A DNA stretch of 64,000 bases, taken from positions 1,054,001 through 1,118,000 of the forward strand of contig NZ_CP109592.1 in NCBI RefSeq assembly GCF_036250675.1. The letters are read 5' to 3'. A model generated the notes under the pieces. It worked only from the letters and a program-made list of their open reading frames with translations, was not told the DNA's origin and ran no database searches. Position numbers and translations under genes: made by a program. Position 1 is the stretch's first letter, and the number at the start of each line of letters is the position of its first letter. This DNA comes from Streptomyces sp. NBC_01689 (lineage in GTDB: Bacteria > Actinomycetota > Actinomycetes > Streptomycetales > Streptomycetaceae). Below, piece after piece: positions 35,536 through 45,079 of the stretch.

Positions 35536-36015
35536 TCACCAAGAATCCACTCCGCTTGCGGTCTGCTGATCGATCTTCGCAGCACCTAGGGAGCGAATTA
35601 TCCGAAGAGCCATTAGGAGTTCGGTGCGCCGGTTGAGGTAATCTTCGCCGAGAATTCCGGCTATAGCAGTTAGGCACAATCTGACCGTATTCTCGTGAAT
35701 GCCGAGCTCGACAGAGGCTTTTATCTGTGACCCGGTCAGTAGCCCCACATAAAGAGTCTCTCGAATGTCTGCTGCTCGACGCGTATCCTCAGCGAGGTAT
35801 GCGAGCTGATCGTGGGCATACGAACTACCGTGGGCGACCTTCTGAAGGAGAAGAGACTCGGCAGTCATTTCGCCGTAAGAGAGGCTGGGAGAGCCAACAG
35901 CTAGAGCTTCTCGTAGCCTCTCCACACGGCATGCTCGAAGTATGAACGACGAAAACCCCGCACGCCGCGGTAGGATCTTCCTATTGCCGTTTCTATACCG
36001 GTGCAGTCCAGCGCG
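35536..36015 (-). pseudogene. PucR-family regulator, C-terminal fragment
   Basis: The reading is open from a TAG at 36016-36018 down to 35536. It ends in DIRETLYVGLLTGSQIKASV, GIHENTVRLCLTAIAGILGE, the HTH_30 domain that ends PucR/CdaR regulators, preceded by part of the GGDEF-like middle (ACRVERLREALAVGS). The N-terminal part of several hundred residues is absent, and IS copy B lies about 85 nt farther upstream. GTG 35925 could in principle start a 129-residue HTH protein, but truncation is likelier. Confidence 0.6.
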
Positions 36016-36101
36016 CTACGCATTTTCGCCAGGGTCGTGGGAGGTATCGTGGATGCATAGCCGAGCCAACCAGCCCACAGTTGCGGTTCTATGAGTACTA
36101 A

Positions 36102-36967
36102 GACCGTGTCCTACGTGGTGAGGCGAACGAGCTTTTTGTAGCAGCAGAGGGCGGCAGCAAGGCCGAGGAAGGCCAGGTAGTTGCGGGGGTGGCGTTCGTA
36201 TCGGTGGTTGAGTCTGCGGTAGCCGGTGAGCCAGGACATGGTCCGTTCGATGACCCATCGTCGGCGCCCCAATCGTTCGCTGGACTCGATCCCTTTGCGG
36301 GCGATACGGACACCGATGTGCTTTCCCCACAGCCATTTTCGCAGGTGGGGAATGTCGTAGGCCTTGTCTGCGTGGAGACGTCGGGGTTTGAAGTACCGGC
36401 CGCGGTGGGGGTCGTGTCTCGTTTGGTGACCCATGATCATGGGCTTGAGGGCGAGGCTGTCGTGGGTGTTGGCTGCCGAGAGTCCGACGACGGTGGGCAG
36501 TCCGTTCGCGTCCGACAGAACGTGCATCTTGGAACCCGGCTTACCCCGGTCCACGGGGCTCGGACCTGTGAGTTCGCCCCTTTTTTCGCCCGCACGTGGG
36601 CGGAGTCGAGGACGACTCGGGAGAGGTCGAGCAGGCCGGCGTCGTCCAGGCGGTGCAGGATCTCCTCGTGCAGCCGGCCCCACACACCCGCCCGCGACCA
36701 GATCAGGAACCGGCGGTGCGCGGTCGACTTCGATATCCCGAAGCACGGCGGCAGAGCCCGCCAGGCGCACCCACTGACCAGCACATAGATGATCGCCGCG
36801 AACAGCGTCTCATCAGGCGTGTCCTGCGTCCCGCCGCCCTGCGGCCGCACCTTCGACGGCGGGATCAGCGGTTCCGCGATCTCCCACAGCCCGTCCGGAA
36901 CAATCCAACTCCACGTACCCCGCCCCATAACCAAGCCCAACGACCCAACCCCACATAGGACACGGTC
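36102..36967 (-). mobile_element. IS5-family insertion sequence, copy B (866 bp)
   Basis: Same ends and length as copy A at 12970-13835, in reverse orientation. Target duplication TAA at 36099-36101 and 36968-36970. Because each copy carries its own matching duplication, and the outer flanks (TTA left, TAA right) do not match as direct repeats, the two look like separate insertions. Confidence 0.9.
36111..36940 (-). CDS. IS5-family transposase by programmed frameshift, copy B
   Basis: Same two-frame arrangement as copy A, with the slippery A6G4 run at about 36577-36586. Only a few residues differ (for example VRAPWTGVSRV here against VRVPWTGASRV in copy A), so the copies diverged recently. 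Both frames are open to their normal ends. Confidence 0.85.
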
Positions 36968-36970
36968 TAA

Positions 36971-37281
36971 AGAAGGTAATGGGGGACACGGAGACCGAAA
37001 CACTGCCGTGTGCAGATAACCGGGTGGTAGTTGCGTTGCCTCTTCCCACACGGTCGCGGAGCCTGGTGGGATGGCCCCAGTTGTTTCGGGCTCGATGTCA
37101 CTTGGGCGGGCCGGGTCGCGGCAGCAGCGGTTGGTTCGAGTGGCCTGGGGCGGCCGGATAGCCGCTTCGGTGTCAGAGGCCGACTCGACGTGGAACCTAC
37201 CGGGTATTAGAGTTGGGATCTACCAATTGGCAGGTCGCGTGTATATGCCTCCTGAGAACAATTTTTCTCATACGGAGACGG
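36971..37281. other. Gap of about 310 bases, no gene
   Basis: Composition falls from high GC to AT-rich towards 37280. No gene or repeat is recognised. Confidence 0.4.
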
Positions 37282-37689
37282 TTATGATTCAATAAAAATC
37301 ACACGCCCGTTCCTGCCATTTTTCCCTTTTCTTCCATGGTGGCCCCTCTTGCCGTGGTGGCCATCCTTCCCGCGTAGTCCTGCTCTGCCAGTCGGACCGG
37401 TTGCGCCAGGCGGACCCGACGGGCCTGATGGGCCCGGTGGTCCTGGAGGGCCAAGCTCAGTGCCATTTCCCTGGAATTCGATGCGCCGCTCTCGGAGTTC
37501 GTCGATCTACCCTTGGTGGGCGACGGTTACCGCTGACTGCGCAACGACGATGCTGGTCAATAGGGCGCTAATTACCAACCGGCACCGCGGGCTTTGCCAC
37601 ATTTCTCCTACGCTTCTCACAATACTCCTCACGCCGTGTGACAATGGGGCTGCAATAGGCGGCAAATCATAGGCGTTCACTTTCACCAT
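37282..37689 (-). pseudogene. Collagen-like membrane protein with an in-frame TAG
   Basis: From ATG 37687-37689 the frame encodes a short cytoplasmic segment, one membrane helix (RLVISALLTSIVVAQSAVTV), then TAG at 37507-37509. In the same frame it continues IDELRERRIEFQGNGTEL and 17 uninterrupted Gly-X-Y triplets (from GPPGPPGPSGPSGPPGATG to GKNGRNGRV), ending IFIES and TAA at 37282. Alignment with the neighbouring paralogue places the TAG where that protein has CAG (Gln), so one C-to-T change made it. It is either a fresh pseudogene or read through. The collagen part is rich in Arg, Lys and His, opposite in charge to the paralogue. Confidence 0.75.
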
Positions 37690-38024
37690 AAGCTTGCGCC
37701 GAGAGTCCCGATTTTGCAGGCTTTTTCTGGCATTCGTGAATTCGGGTGAGTGAATAATGCGATATTGACCTGCCTAATTGACGGTTCAATGGGAGGATGG
37801 TGAGCGCTTGCTGGTCTCGATCTGCGGAGGGGCTCCGCTCGGCATGCATCGTCCTGATTCGAGAAAAGGGCAACCCGGAATGGTCAACTGATGACATAAC
37901 CGGTGTGTTCGGCTAGCACGTCCGCCTTTAAGTTTGGCGCGTCGTATTGCATCTTGCGGGATTCGGGTCGCCGCGGGGACTATCTGTCGTTACGATTAGA
38001 TTGGGCTCGCCATATGGGGATCGA
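37690..38024. other. AT-rich gap between the two collagen-like genes
   Basis: About 335 bases; no gene seen. It presumably carries the promoter of the interrupted collagen-like gene. Confidence 0.45.
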
Positions 38025-38450
38025 CTATCTTTTGGAATCTGAGGAAGGGCAGCTTGGTTCTGGCTGGGCCATCGCGTCCTGGCCGTCGGTCCCGTCCTTC
38101 CCCTCGTGCCCGTCCTGCCCGTCCTGCCCGTCCTGGCCGTCGGCCCCGTCCTTTCCTGGTGGGCCGATTTCTCCGTCCGGACCAGGAGGGCCAGACGGGC
38201 CAGACGGCCCAGAGGGGCCGGGCTCGAGGTGCTCCTTGAAGCCGATGGGTTGTGTCTGTAGGCCTTCGATCTGGATCTGCTGGGCAATCAGTGCAATCGA
38301 CTGCGCGACGAGTGCGACGGCTAGGACTGCACCGAGCGCAAGATGGCGCCGTGGGCTGCCTGGCAGATTAATCACGCTTCTCACACCGTTCCTAACGTTA
38401 TGTAGCGGTGAAATTGTAAGGGCTAGCGTCGTGTTCGCTGCGGAGCGCAT
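38025..38450 (-). CDS. Collagen-like single-pass membrane protein
   Basis: A 141-residue protein. The N-terminal part (1-35) is basic; a membrane helix follows (about 36-58, LALGAVLAVALVAQSIALIA); then a short linker IQIEGLQTQPIGFKEHLE, then 16 perfect Gly-X-Y triplets (GPSGPSGPSGPPGPDGEIG on to GKDGTDGQD) and a tail AMAQPEPSCPSSDSKR with one Cys. The repeat could form a triple helix outside the cell. It is acidic (Asp-rich), while the paralogue at 37282-37689 is basic. The start is uncertain because no strong ribosome-binding site is seen; GTG codons inside are possible. Function unknown: adhesion or envelope structure is a guess. Confidence 0.75.
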   Translation of the reverse strand: MRSAANTTLALTISPLHNVRNGVRSVINLPGSPRRHLALGAVLAVALVAQSIALIAQQIQIEGLQTQPIGFKEHLEPGPSGPSGPSGPPGPDGEIGPPGKDGADGQDGQDGQDGHEGKDGTDGQDAMAQPEPSCPSSDSKR

Positions 38451-38798
38451 CGAGTGTCTGCGTTGAGCGGAAGTTGATGCGATCTCTGAAAGTCGGCCGC
38501 TACGCTACCTCTGGTTTAGCCACGGGGACATCTGTGGAGATAATCTTATTGGTGTGTCCGACCGTGCCGGGTGGACTGGGGCACTTCTCGGCTTTTATGA
38601 TACGGAACTACTGACGCCTTCTTGCGGAATATAGCTTGTTGAATTGAGTAGCACGCTCGGCCGAGCTGAACTGTTTGCGGGCGTTCGGAGCGGCTAATAC
38701 TCCAGTGCGACTTTGTGATCTAGGTGTTCAAGGATGCGGCGAGCCGTCTTCGGTAGTGGCTTCGCCGGGCTGTCGCTTGAAGCTGTCTGCGCCAGGCC
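38451..38798. other. AT-richer gap, no gene
   Basis: About 350 bases upstream of the collagen-like gene and before the ISAs1 fragment. No supported gene. Confidence 0.4.
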
Positions 38799-39760
38799 CA
38801 GGGCTGATTCAAAGTCCTGTGGATCATGTAAACGTGCAGGTGGCTGAGGTGTGACGATCCGGCGGAAGACCGTCACGGACACAACGAAGCTCCGGTTGAC
38901 GGGGTGACCTTGCCAAGTCGCCCTGCCCGTCCGGAGCTTCGATGTGCCGCCAGTCTGCCACTGTCTGCCTGACCAAGTCGCCCACTGCCGCCCAGCGCGG
39001 CCTGAGCGGTGTCGCCGAACGGCTGGCCGTTCTTCGCGATCCGCGGGATCGGCGGGGACGGCGCCATTCGCTGGTATCGGTCCTGCTCACCGCCTGCTGC
39101 GCGGTGCTCGCCGGGGCTCGCTCCTATCTGGCCGTGGGCCAGTGGGCCCGCCACGCGCCCCTGGATGCACTCGCCCGCCTCGGCGTGCACGCCGCCGGCC
39201 CGCTGGGCGTGCGCCGCGCGCCGTCGAGCTCGACCATCCGCCGCCTCCTGACCCTGGTATGTCCTGGCGGGCTTGCCGACCTGCTCGGATGCGATCCCGC
39301 GGGCGCCCGGCACCTGGCCGTGGACGGCAAGGCCGCCCGCGGCTCGCGCACGGACACCGGCCCGGCCGCCCATCTGCTCTCCGCCGTCCTGGAAGGCGGA
39401 CGCACCGTCAGCCAGCTACGGGTGCCGAACAAAACCACCGAGGTCACCGGCTTCACGAAGCTGCTGGCCCCCTTCGACCTGGCCGGGGTCGTGGTGACCG
39501 CCGACGCCCTGCACACCCACCGTGACCACGCCAGATGGCTGGTGGAGGCGAAGAAGGCGCACTACCTGCTCGTCGTCAAGCGGAACCAGCCGACGCTGCA
39601 CGACGCATTGCGCTCGTTGCCGTGGAAGGAGGTGACCGCACGCCGCTACGACCGCGAGGCGGGACACGGGCGGCGCGAGACCCGTTCGGTGCGCACGCTC
39701 ACCGTCACCGGTCTCGGGCTGGACTTCCCGTACGTGATGCAGGGCTGATTCAAAGTCCTG
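38799..39760 (+). mobile_element. Truncated ISAs1-family element bounded by a 21-bp direct repeat
   Basis: The same 21-bp sequence, beginning CAGGGCTGATTC and ending AAAGTCCTG, lies at 38799-38819 and 39740-39760. It is itself roughly palindromic, as IS ends often are. The first copy probably is the left end of the ISAs1 element; the second stands exactly where the transposase reading stops resembling its family, which suggests recombination or a second element's end. Confidence 0.55.
38942..39748 (+). pseudogene. ISAs1-family transposase, C-terminally truncated
   Basis: The reading starts MCRQSATVCLTKSPTAAQRG and has the DDE_Tnp_1-associated N-terminus (DPRDRRGRRHSLVSVLLTAC) and core (HLAVDGKAARGSRTD, VVVTADALHTHRDHARWLVE). 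It ends abruptly after LDFPYVMQG, where full-length relatives go on for about 100 residues. Probably inactive. Confidence 0.8.
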
Positions 39761-40323
39761 GGGCAGCCGGCGAGTTCCGCATCCAGCACGGCATGGCTGC
39801 CCACTTCCACCAGCGCCGCCATCCGCACCTGGACAAACGCACTGCGCATTGCCCCGCGGCCACTGCCGGGACGCCCGAAAGCGGCCTGGTTGGCTTCCGT
39901 GTCGGCGACGTCCCAGCAGGTTCCGTCGACCGCCAGCACCCGCAGACCCCGCCAGAACGCGCCCGACGTCCCCTCGTCAGCCATCGGCTTCGCAGTCGCC
40001 GCGAACAACACCTGAAGCGGTTCAAAGCCGAGCGGTTGCCGGGCTCTGAACAGCGAAGACTTCGCCGGGACATGCCAGTCGCCCAGCAGTCCCAGCCCTC
40101 GCAGCCCCGCGACCAGATGCCGCATGACTTCGAGATACGGAGCAGGCGAAAACAGCGCCAGCCCGAGAACGAAATACACCACCAACCGCGCAGGAAGCAG
40201 CCGTCTGCGTTGCTCCGCACGACCACACGCGGCCACCACCCGGTCCACCAACCCCGGCGGATACACCCACGTCAGCAGACCAAGACCCGATAAATCCGAC
40301 GCGCTCGAAGCCACCCCACCCAC
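39761..40323 (-). pseudogene. IS4-family transposase, N-terminal part
   Basis: The minus strand reads GLVDRVVAACGRAEQRRRLL then LPARLVVYFVLGLALFSPAP, and farther AVDGTCWDVADTEANQAAFG, the N-terminal and first catalytic part of an IS4-type transposase. It is cut at 39761 by the ISAs1-side repeat. The IS701 element begins 60 nt upstream of its start. Confidence 0.75.
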
Positions 40324-40383
40324 CCCCGGGACCCACTCCCAACCAGCCTACGCCGACAGCAAAAGCAACGGCATTGGCTCTAG

Positions 40384-41906
40384 CGGTGGTTTGTTGACGG
40401 CGGGTCTGTGTGGGAGTAGGCCGTGAGGTGAAGGCGTCAACTACGGTCTGGGGAGCCCGAGATGACGAAGCGGCTGCCGTGTCCACCCGCACCAGGTCCG
40501 CTGGAAGCGTACGCTGTCCGGTTTGATGATCTCTTCGGGACGCTGGCCCAGCGGCGGGGGGTTCGTGAGTACCTGGCCGGGCTGCTGCTGCCCCGCGATC
40601 GTAACAAGACGCTGACCTGTCTGGCCGGCGCTGAACCGGTGGCCGGTGCCCAGCATGCAGCGGTGCAGCGGCTGCAGTTCTTCCTGTCCGAGTCGACCTG
40701 GAGCCAGGAAGCGGTCAACGCCCGCCGCCTGGAACTGCTCATGGCTGACCCGGCCACCGCCCCGCACCCGGGCGGGGTACTGGTGGTCGATGACTCCGGC
40801 GACCGCAAGGACGGGACAGCGACCGCACACGTGGGCAAGCAGTATCTCGGCTCGGTCGGGAAGATCGACCGCGGTGTGGTCACCGTGACCACCTGCTGGG
40901 CGGACGAGCGCGTCTACTACCCGGTGCACGCCAGCCCCTATACCCCGGCCCATCACTTCCCCCGCGGTAAGAACGACCCGGGCTTCCGCACCAAACTGCA
41001 GATCGCGGCCGACCTGGCCGCTCAGGCCAAGGCGGCCGGGCTGGTCTTCCGCGCGGTGGCCGCCGACTGCGCCTGCGGCGACCAGGACAGCTTCCGCTCA
41101 AGCCTGCACGACGCGGGCCTGCCGTTCGTGATGGCGCTCAAGCCCCGGCACGGCACCTGGGCCTACGGCCCCGACGTCCACACACCCGTCGACGCCGCCC
41201 GCCTCCTGGCCTGGCGGGACCCCGAACATCCCGGGGACTGGTCGCGCATCGAGCGCACGTTCCGCGACGGGCACACCGCCACGTGGTGGGCCGCCGAGGC
41301 CCGGCTGGGCTGGTGGGGCCCGGACGGGAACGTCCGCCTGGTGGTGGCCACCGCCGACCCGGCCACCCTGCCGGCGAAGGCGACCTGGTACCTGGCCACC
41401 GACCTGCCCCGCCCGGGCTCCCCACGCGTCACCGAATCGCCCTACCCGCCCGCCGCCCTCGCCGAAATCGTGCGGATCTACGGGCTGCGGCACTGGGTCG
41501 AACAGAGCTACAAACAGGTCAAGGACGAACTCGGCTGGGCCGACTTCCAGGTCCGCTCCGATGCCGCCATCCGGCGCCACCAGACCCTCGTGAACTGCGC
41601 TTTCAGCTTCTGCTGGAACACCTGGTTCGCTCCGCCCCCGCCCGTTCAAGCCGATCAGCCATCCGGGCCTGACGCACTGCCAGGCCCGTTAGAGAGGGGG
41701 AGAACCGGGGTCCCACCAGCCCCAGCCGGCCTGCTGGCCCCAGGCACTGCGGGCCGTCCGTGGCTGGCTGACGCCCTGGGCCACGCTGCAACGCTACTGG
41801 CGGGCATGGTCGACGAAGCCCCCGCCCACAGCACTCCAGGAACTGATCAACACCGTCGGCAGCGGCAGACCTCTTGATCTCTACTGCCCGGTCTAACAAA
41901 CCACCG
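40384..41906 (+). mobile_element. IS701-family insertion sequence (1523 bp)
   Basis: Ends CGGTGGTTTGTT (left) and AACAAACCACCG (right) are inverted. The flanking CTAG (40380-40383 and 41907-41910) fits the YTAR 4-bp duplication known for IS701. Confidence 0.9.
40462..41896 (+). pseudogene. IS701-family transposase with a late frameshift
   Basis: The main frame from ATG 40462 covers the catalytic core: GVLVVDDSGDRKDGTATAHV, VAADCACGDQDSFRSSLHDA, GLRHWVEQSYKQVKDELGWA and FQVRSDAAIRRHQTLVNCAF. After a G run near 41692-41700 the family-like C-terminus (WPQALRAVRGWLTPWATLQR, then NTVGSGRPLDLYCPV ending at TAA 41896) lies in another frame, while the main frame drifts on to 41877. Most likely a one-base indel disabled it. 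Confidence 0.75.
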
Positions 41907-42117
41907 CTAGAAGATAGAGGGCCGGCTAGCCCAGGACTTTCGGCCCCATGGGTGTGGCCCCCAGGGCTCTGGTTCTCCGGTGGTCGTAGTGACAGCGTGA
42001 ACGAACGCCGCGTCCAGGCGAGACTGGATAGGACATGACCGAGGGCATTCACTGCGATGCCGAACCGGGCGGGGCATCCACCACCCCGCCACACGGTACG
42101 AGGCGGCAGGAGGAGCC

Positions 42118-42987
42118 ATGAAGAACGGCGTAGTAGGCAATGAGGTGATGGTCGGGATCGATCCGCGCCAGCAATCTCTTCCTGCACTCGCATGGGCCGT
42201 CGAGGAGGCGGCCTATAGGGGGGCGTGCTTGCGTCTGGTCGTGGCCGTACCGCCTCTACCAGGCGGCCAGCACGTAGACGCACCCTGGCGTCGCACGATG
42301 CTGAGGGTCGAGGGCGAGACGGCGCTCGCCGAGGCGGCTGCCACAGCCCGAAGCTTGCACTCTGAAGTACCTGTAATGACTGAGCTGGTAGACGGCATGC
42401 CACCAGTGGTGCTATGCCAGCGGGCGCGGCAGGCCAGGATGGTCGTTGTCGGTTCTCGTCGTCTCAGTCGGCCGGAGGAGCTCGTGCGCTGGGATTCAGT
42501 GGCTGTTCCAGTCAGCGCCCGGACGGACTGCCCGGCCGTTGTGGTCAGGGAGGCGGAGCATGCGTGGGAGCGGGATCCACATCTCGTCGTTGGCGTTGAT
42601 GGCAGCGAGTCATCCAGGATCGCCGTGGGGTTCGCTGCAGACGAGGCAGCACTGCATGGTGTCGCCTTGCGCGCCCTATGGGTGTGGCGGCGGCCGGTGG
42701 TGTCCCTCGGTGACGAAGCGGTGGGGCTTGAGGAACGGCGCGGGATCTTGTCTGAGACTGTGTCAGGGTGGGCGAATAAATACCCGGATGTGGAGATCTC
42801 TTGCGAGGTAATCCGGGGCAACCCGGTGGAACAACTCGCTCTCGCTTCGCTCGGGGCTTTTGCGGTAGTCGTAGGCAGACACGGGAGCGGAGGATACTCG
42901 GGAATGAGAATTGGATCGGTGGTGCATGGCCTCCTGCACCGAGCGGAATGCCCAGTGATAACCGTGCCCGGATCTCTGCGCGGTTGA
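42118..42987 (+). CDS. Universal stress protein, tandem USP domains
   Basis: A 289-residue cytoplasmic protein with two Usp domains. GGAGGAG lies 5 nt before the ATG. Domain 1 (about 10-145) starts VMVGIDPRQQS, but its ATP loop is altered (VVGSRRLSRPEELVRWDSVA). Domain 2 (about 150-289) has VVGVDGSESSRIA and an intact ATP-type loop VVGRHGSGGYSGMRIGSVVH. Tandem USPs of this type are hypoxia/dormancy-regulon members in actinobacteria. It is isolated from the main stress island by the IS5 element and IS debris, and is probably an outlying piece of it. Confidence 0.9.
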   Translation: MKNGVVGNEVMVGIDPRQQSLPALAWAVEEAAYRGACLRLVVAVPPLPGGQHVDAPWRRTMLRVEGETALAEAAATARSLHSEVPVMTELVDGMPPVVLCQRARQARMVVVGSRRLSRPEELVRWDSVAVPVSARTDCPAVVVREAEHAWERDPHLVVGVDGSESSRIAVGFAADEAALHGVALRALWVWRRPVVSLGDEAVGLEERRGILSETVSGWANKYPDVEISCEVIRGNPVEQLALASLGAFAVVVGRHGSGGYSGMRIGSVVHGLLHRAECPVITVPGSLRG

Positions 42988-43011
42988 ACCGATAGCGGAT
43001 CCACGAGCCTA

Positions 43012-43878
43012 AAGCGCGTTGCGGAATGCCGTGATCTGGGCATTTTCTCTGTATGCGTGGGTTGAAGGTTGAGCCGTTGTGGGTGGAGACGTTCACGGGG
43101 CTGCGGATGAAGCAGTTCGAGGGACTGTTGAAGGCGGTGCGGGAGCGGGGTGGCGATGGCCCGCGCATCGGGCGGCCATGGTGGCTGCCGCTCGCCGATC
43201 GGGTGCTGATGGTGGCGGTCTACTACCGGACCAACCTGACCATGCGGCAGCTTGCGCCGCTGTTCGGTGTCTCGCCGGCCACGGTGTGCCGGGTCATCCA
43301 GCGGCTGCGGCCGCTCCTCGCGCTCGGGCCGGTCGCCCGCCCCGTCGATGCTGCGGACCGGCTGTGGATCGTGGACGGCAGACTGGTCCCGGTCCGGGAC
43401 CGCAAGGTCGGCGCATCGAGCCGCAACTGCCGGTTCTCGGCGAACGTGCAGGTCATCATCGACGCCGACACCCGTCTGGTCGTGGCCACCGCCCGCCGGG
43501 CCCCGGGCAACAAAGCCGATGCCCATGTCTGGCGCGGTTCCGGCCTGCCGGAGCAGTGTCAGGGCGTCACCATGCTCGGCGACGGCGCCTACCTCAACAC
43601 CGGCCTGGTCGTCCCGCACCGCAAACGACCAGGCCGGCCTCTGCTGCCCGGCGAAGAAGCCGACAACAAGGAGCATCGCCGTGCCCGTGCGCGGGTCGAA
43701 CACGCGATCGGCCGATTGAAGAACTACAAGATCCTCCGTGACTGCCGGCAGCACGGAGACGGCCTCCACCACGCGGTCCAGGCCGTCGCCCACATGCACA
43801 ACCTCGCCATGACCGCATGATCAGAACAGCCGGAGTCGCACCCTGACCTGCAAAACCACGGCATTCTGCAACGCGCTT
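43012..43878 (+). mobile_element. IS5-family insertion sequence (867 bp)
   Basis: Inverted ends AAGCGCGTTGCGGAATGCCG (left) and the complement of AAGCGCGTTGCAGAATGCCG (right). Target duplication TA at 43010-43011 and 43879-43880. Different from copies A and B and from the ku element. Confidence 0.88.
43053..43820 (+). CDS. IS5-family DDE transposase, single frame
   Basis: A 255-residue transposase. An N-terminal HTH lies in NLTMRQLAPLFGVSPATVCR. The DDE_4 core holds RLWIVDGRLVPVRDR (first Asp), VTMLGDGAYLNTGLVVPH (second Asp) and RRARARVEHAIGRLKNYKIL (Glu). The frame is whole and bracketed by good inverted repeats, so it may be active. Confidence 0.9.
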   Translation: MRGLKVEPLWVETFTGLRMKQFEGLLKAVRERGGDGPRIGRPWWLPLADRVLMVAVYYRTNLTMRQLAPLFGVSPATVCRVIQRLRPLLALGPVARPVDAADRLWIVDGRLVPVRDRKVGASSRNCRFSANVQVIIDADTRLVVATARRAPGNKADAHVWRGSGLPEQCQGVTMLGDGAYLNTGLVVPHRKRPGRPLLPGEEADNKEHRRARARVEHAIGRLKNYKILRDCRQHGDGLHHAVQAVAHMHNLAMTA

Positions 43879-43880
43879 TA

Positions 43881-44239
43881 TCTTGATCTTTTAGGATGGT
43901 GCTCGTCTACAGCCGGAGAGTCTGTGGGCATGTCCGCTGGAAGAGGAAAAGTTCTGGTATCGGTGCACGAAATTGCCGTCGCTCCGATTAACGGGTGGTC
44001 AAAGAGGAGACGGTCCTTGTCCTTTTGGGGCAAGTCTGGTTCTTTCGACCAGATCCACGACGGAGTGCGACGTCAGGACATACCTTCCGCGATCAGAGTG
44101 CGGGTACTTGGGAGCGGCCCCCCTCGATCCCTTCCGCCCGCGCTGCCGCGGCGCGGGAGTCCAGCGTCCACTTGGCCGGTCCGGAATCGTCGAAGGCCTA
44201 CAGTTCTTTGAAGGGCTCCCAGCGCAGACCCCCGGCGGC
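43881..44239. other. Gap without a supported gene
   Basis: About 360 bases after the IS5 element. A 95-codon plus-strand frame from 43924 starts MGMSAGRGKVLVSVHEIAVA but matches nothing recognised; IS debris follows. Confidence 0.4.
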
Positions 44240-44400
44240 ACGATGCAATCACCCAGCCCCTGTAGTCCCGAGTGGTCGAAGCGATGCAGCCAGCAGCGCA
44301 CTGTCTTCTGCCTGCATGTCAGCAGCTCGGCCACCGACAGGCCGTCGACCACGATTACCCCGTACAGGATGTCCAGGGCGAGGACCTCGGCGAGGCAGCC
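44240..44400 (-). pseudogene. IS630-type transposase, N-terminal HTH fragment
   Basis: The minus strand reads VVDGLSVAELLTCRQKTVRC then WLHRFDHSGLQGLGD, the HTH start of IS630-family transposases. Nothing of the catalytic part remains. Confidence 0.55.
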
Positions 44401-44861
44401 GAGGGCCAGCCCCCGACGGTGCCGAACGACGGCAGGAGGCCGGCGGAGCGGATCCGTTCCCCGAAGACCCAGGAGGTGAACTGGGTGCCGTGATCGGCGT
44501 GAACGATCCCGCCCGGCTCGGGGCGGCGGTTGCGGATGGCCATGTCCAGCGCGTTGACGACGAGGGTGGAGTCCTGCCGTGAGTCGATGGACCAGCCCAC
44601 AATCCTGCGGCTGAACGCATCCGGAACCGCCGCGCAGTAGACCTATCCCTCTCTGGCCCGATGCCGCGTGATGTCGGTGACCCACAACTCGTCGGGGCGC
44701 AGTCGATGGAACTTGCGATTGACCAGGTCCTCAGCGGTGAGGATGCCGCACAGCCGCTTGCTGGCGCAGCACAGCAGCTGCTTTCCGTACTCGCTTCGGC
44801 CGCTCACTCTGGCGGTGCGCGAAGCGGCCGGCACGGAAGGCGTCGCGCTGCGCTTCTCCAA
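44401..44861 (-). pseudogene. IS3-family OrfB transposase fragment with in-frame stop
   Basis: The minus strand reads FHRLRPDELWVTDITRHRAR EG, then TAG where relatives have Lys, then VYCAAVPDAFSRRIVGWSID and GIVHADHGTQFTSWVFGERI, the rve integrase core with its second Asp. It then breaks off before the final Glu. Nonsense plus truncation make it dead. Confidence 0.75.
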
Positions 44862-45079
44862 GACGCCGCCTGCTGCGTCTGATCCCGGAGACGGAACGCC
44901 GCAACGGCTTCAAACTGGTCGGCGCGACATGCCCGGCGCCCGCTCCGTCGTCGGCCGCAGCGTAAGGGCCGTCCGGCGGGGTGACGGGGGCTGGACGGCC
45001 CAAGCGATGCCGACGATCGCTGGACAAGCTGGTTCTGTGGGGCAGCACGGCACCCGGTCTGAGGAGGCTCAGGAGCGTC

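Noticed and set aside
12970..36967. A composite transposon formed by the two inverted 866-bp IS5 copies.
   Set aside because: Each copy has its own matching 3-bp target duplication, and the outermost flanks (TTA at the left, TAA at the right) are not direct repeats of each other, as one composite insertion would need.
37700..38500. A CRISPR-like or tandem DNA repeat at the collagen-like genes.
   Set aside because: The short repeating pattern is the codon pattern of Gly-X-Y triplets, not spaced identical repeats.
42213..43799. A 528-codon minus-strand frame.
   Set aside because: It spans the antisense of both a USP gene and an IS5 transposase, including across the IS end, so it cannot be one real gene.
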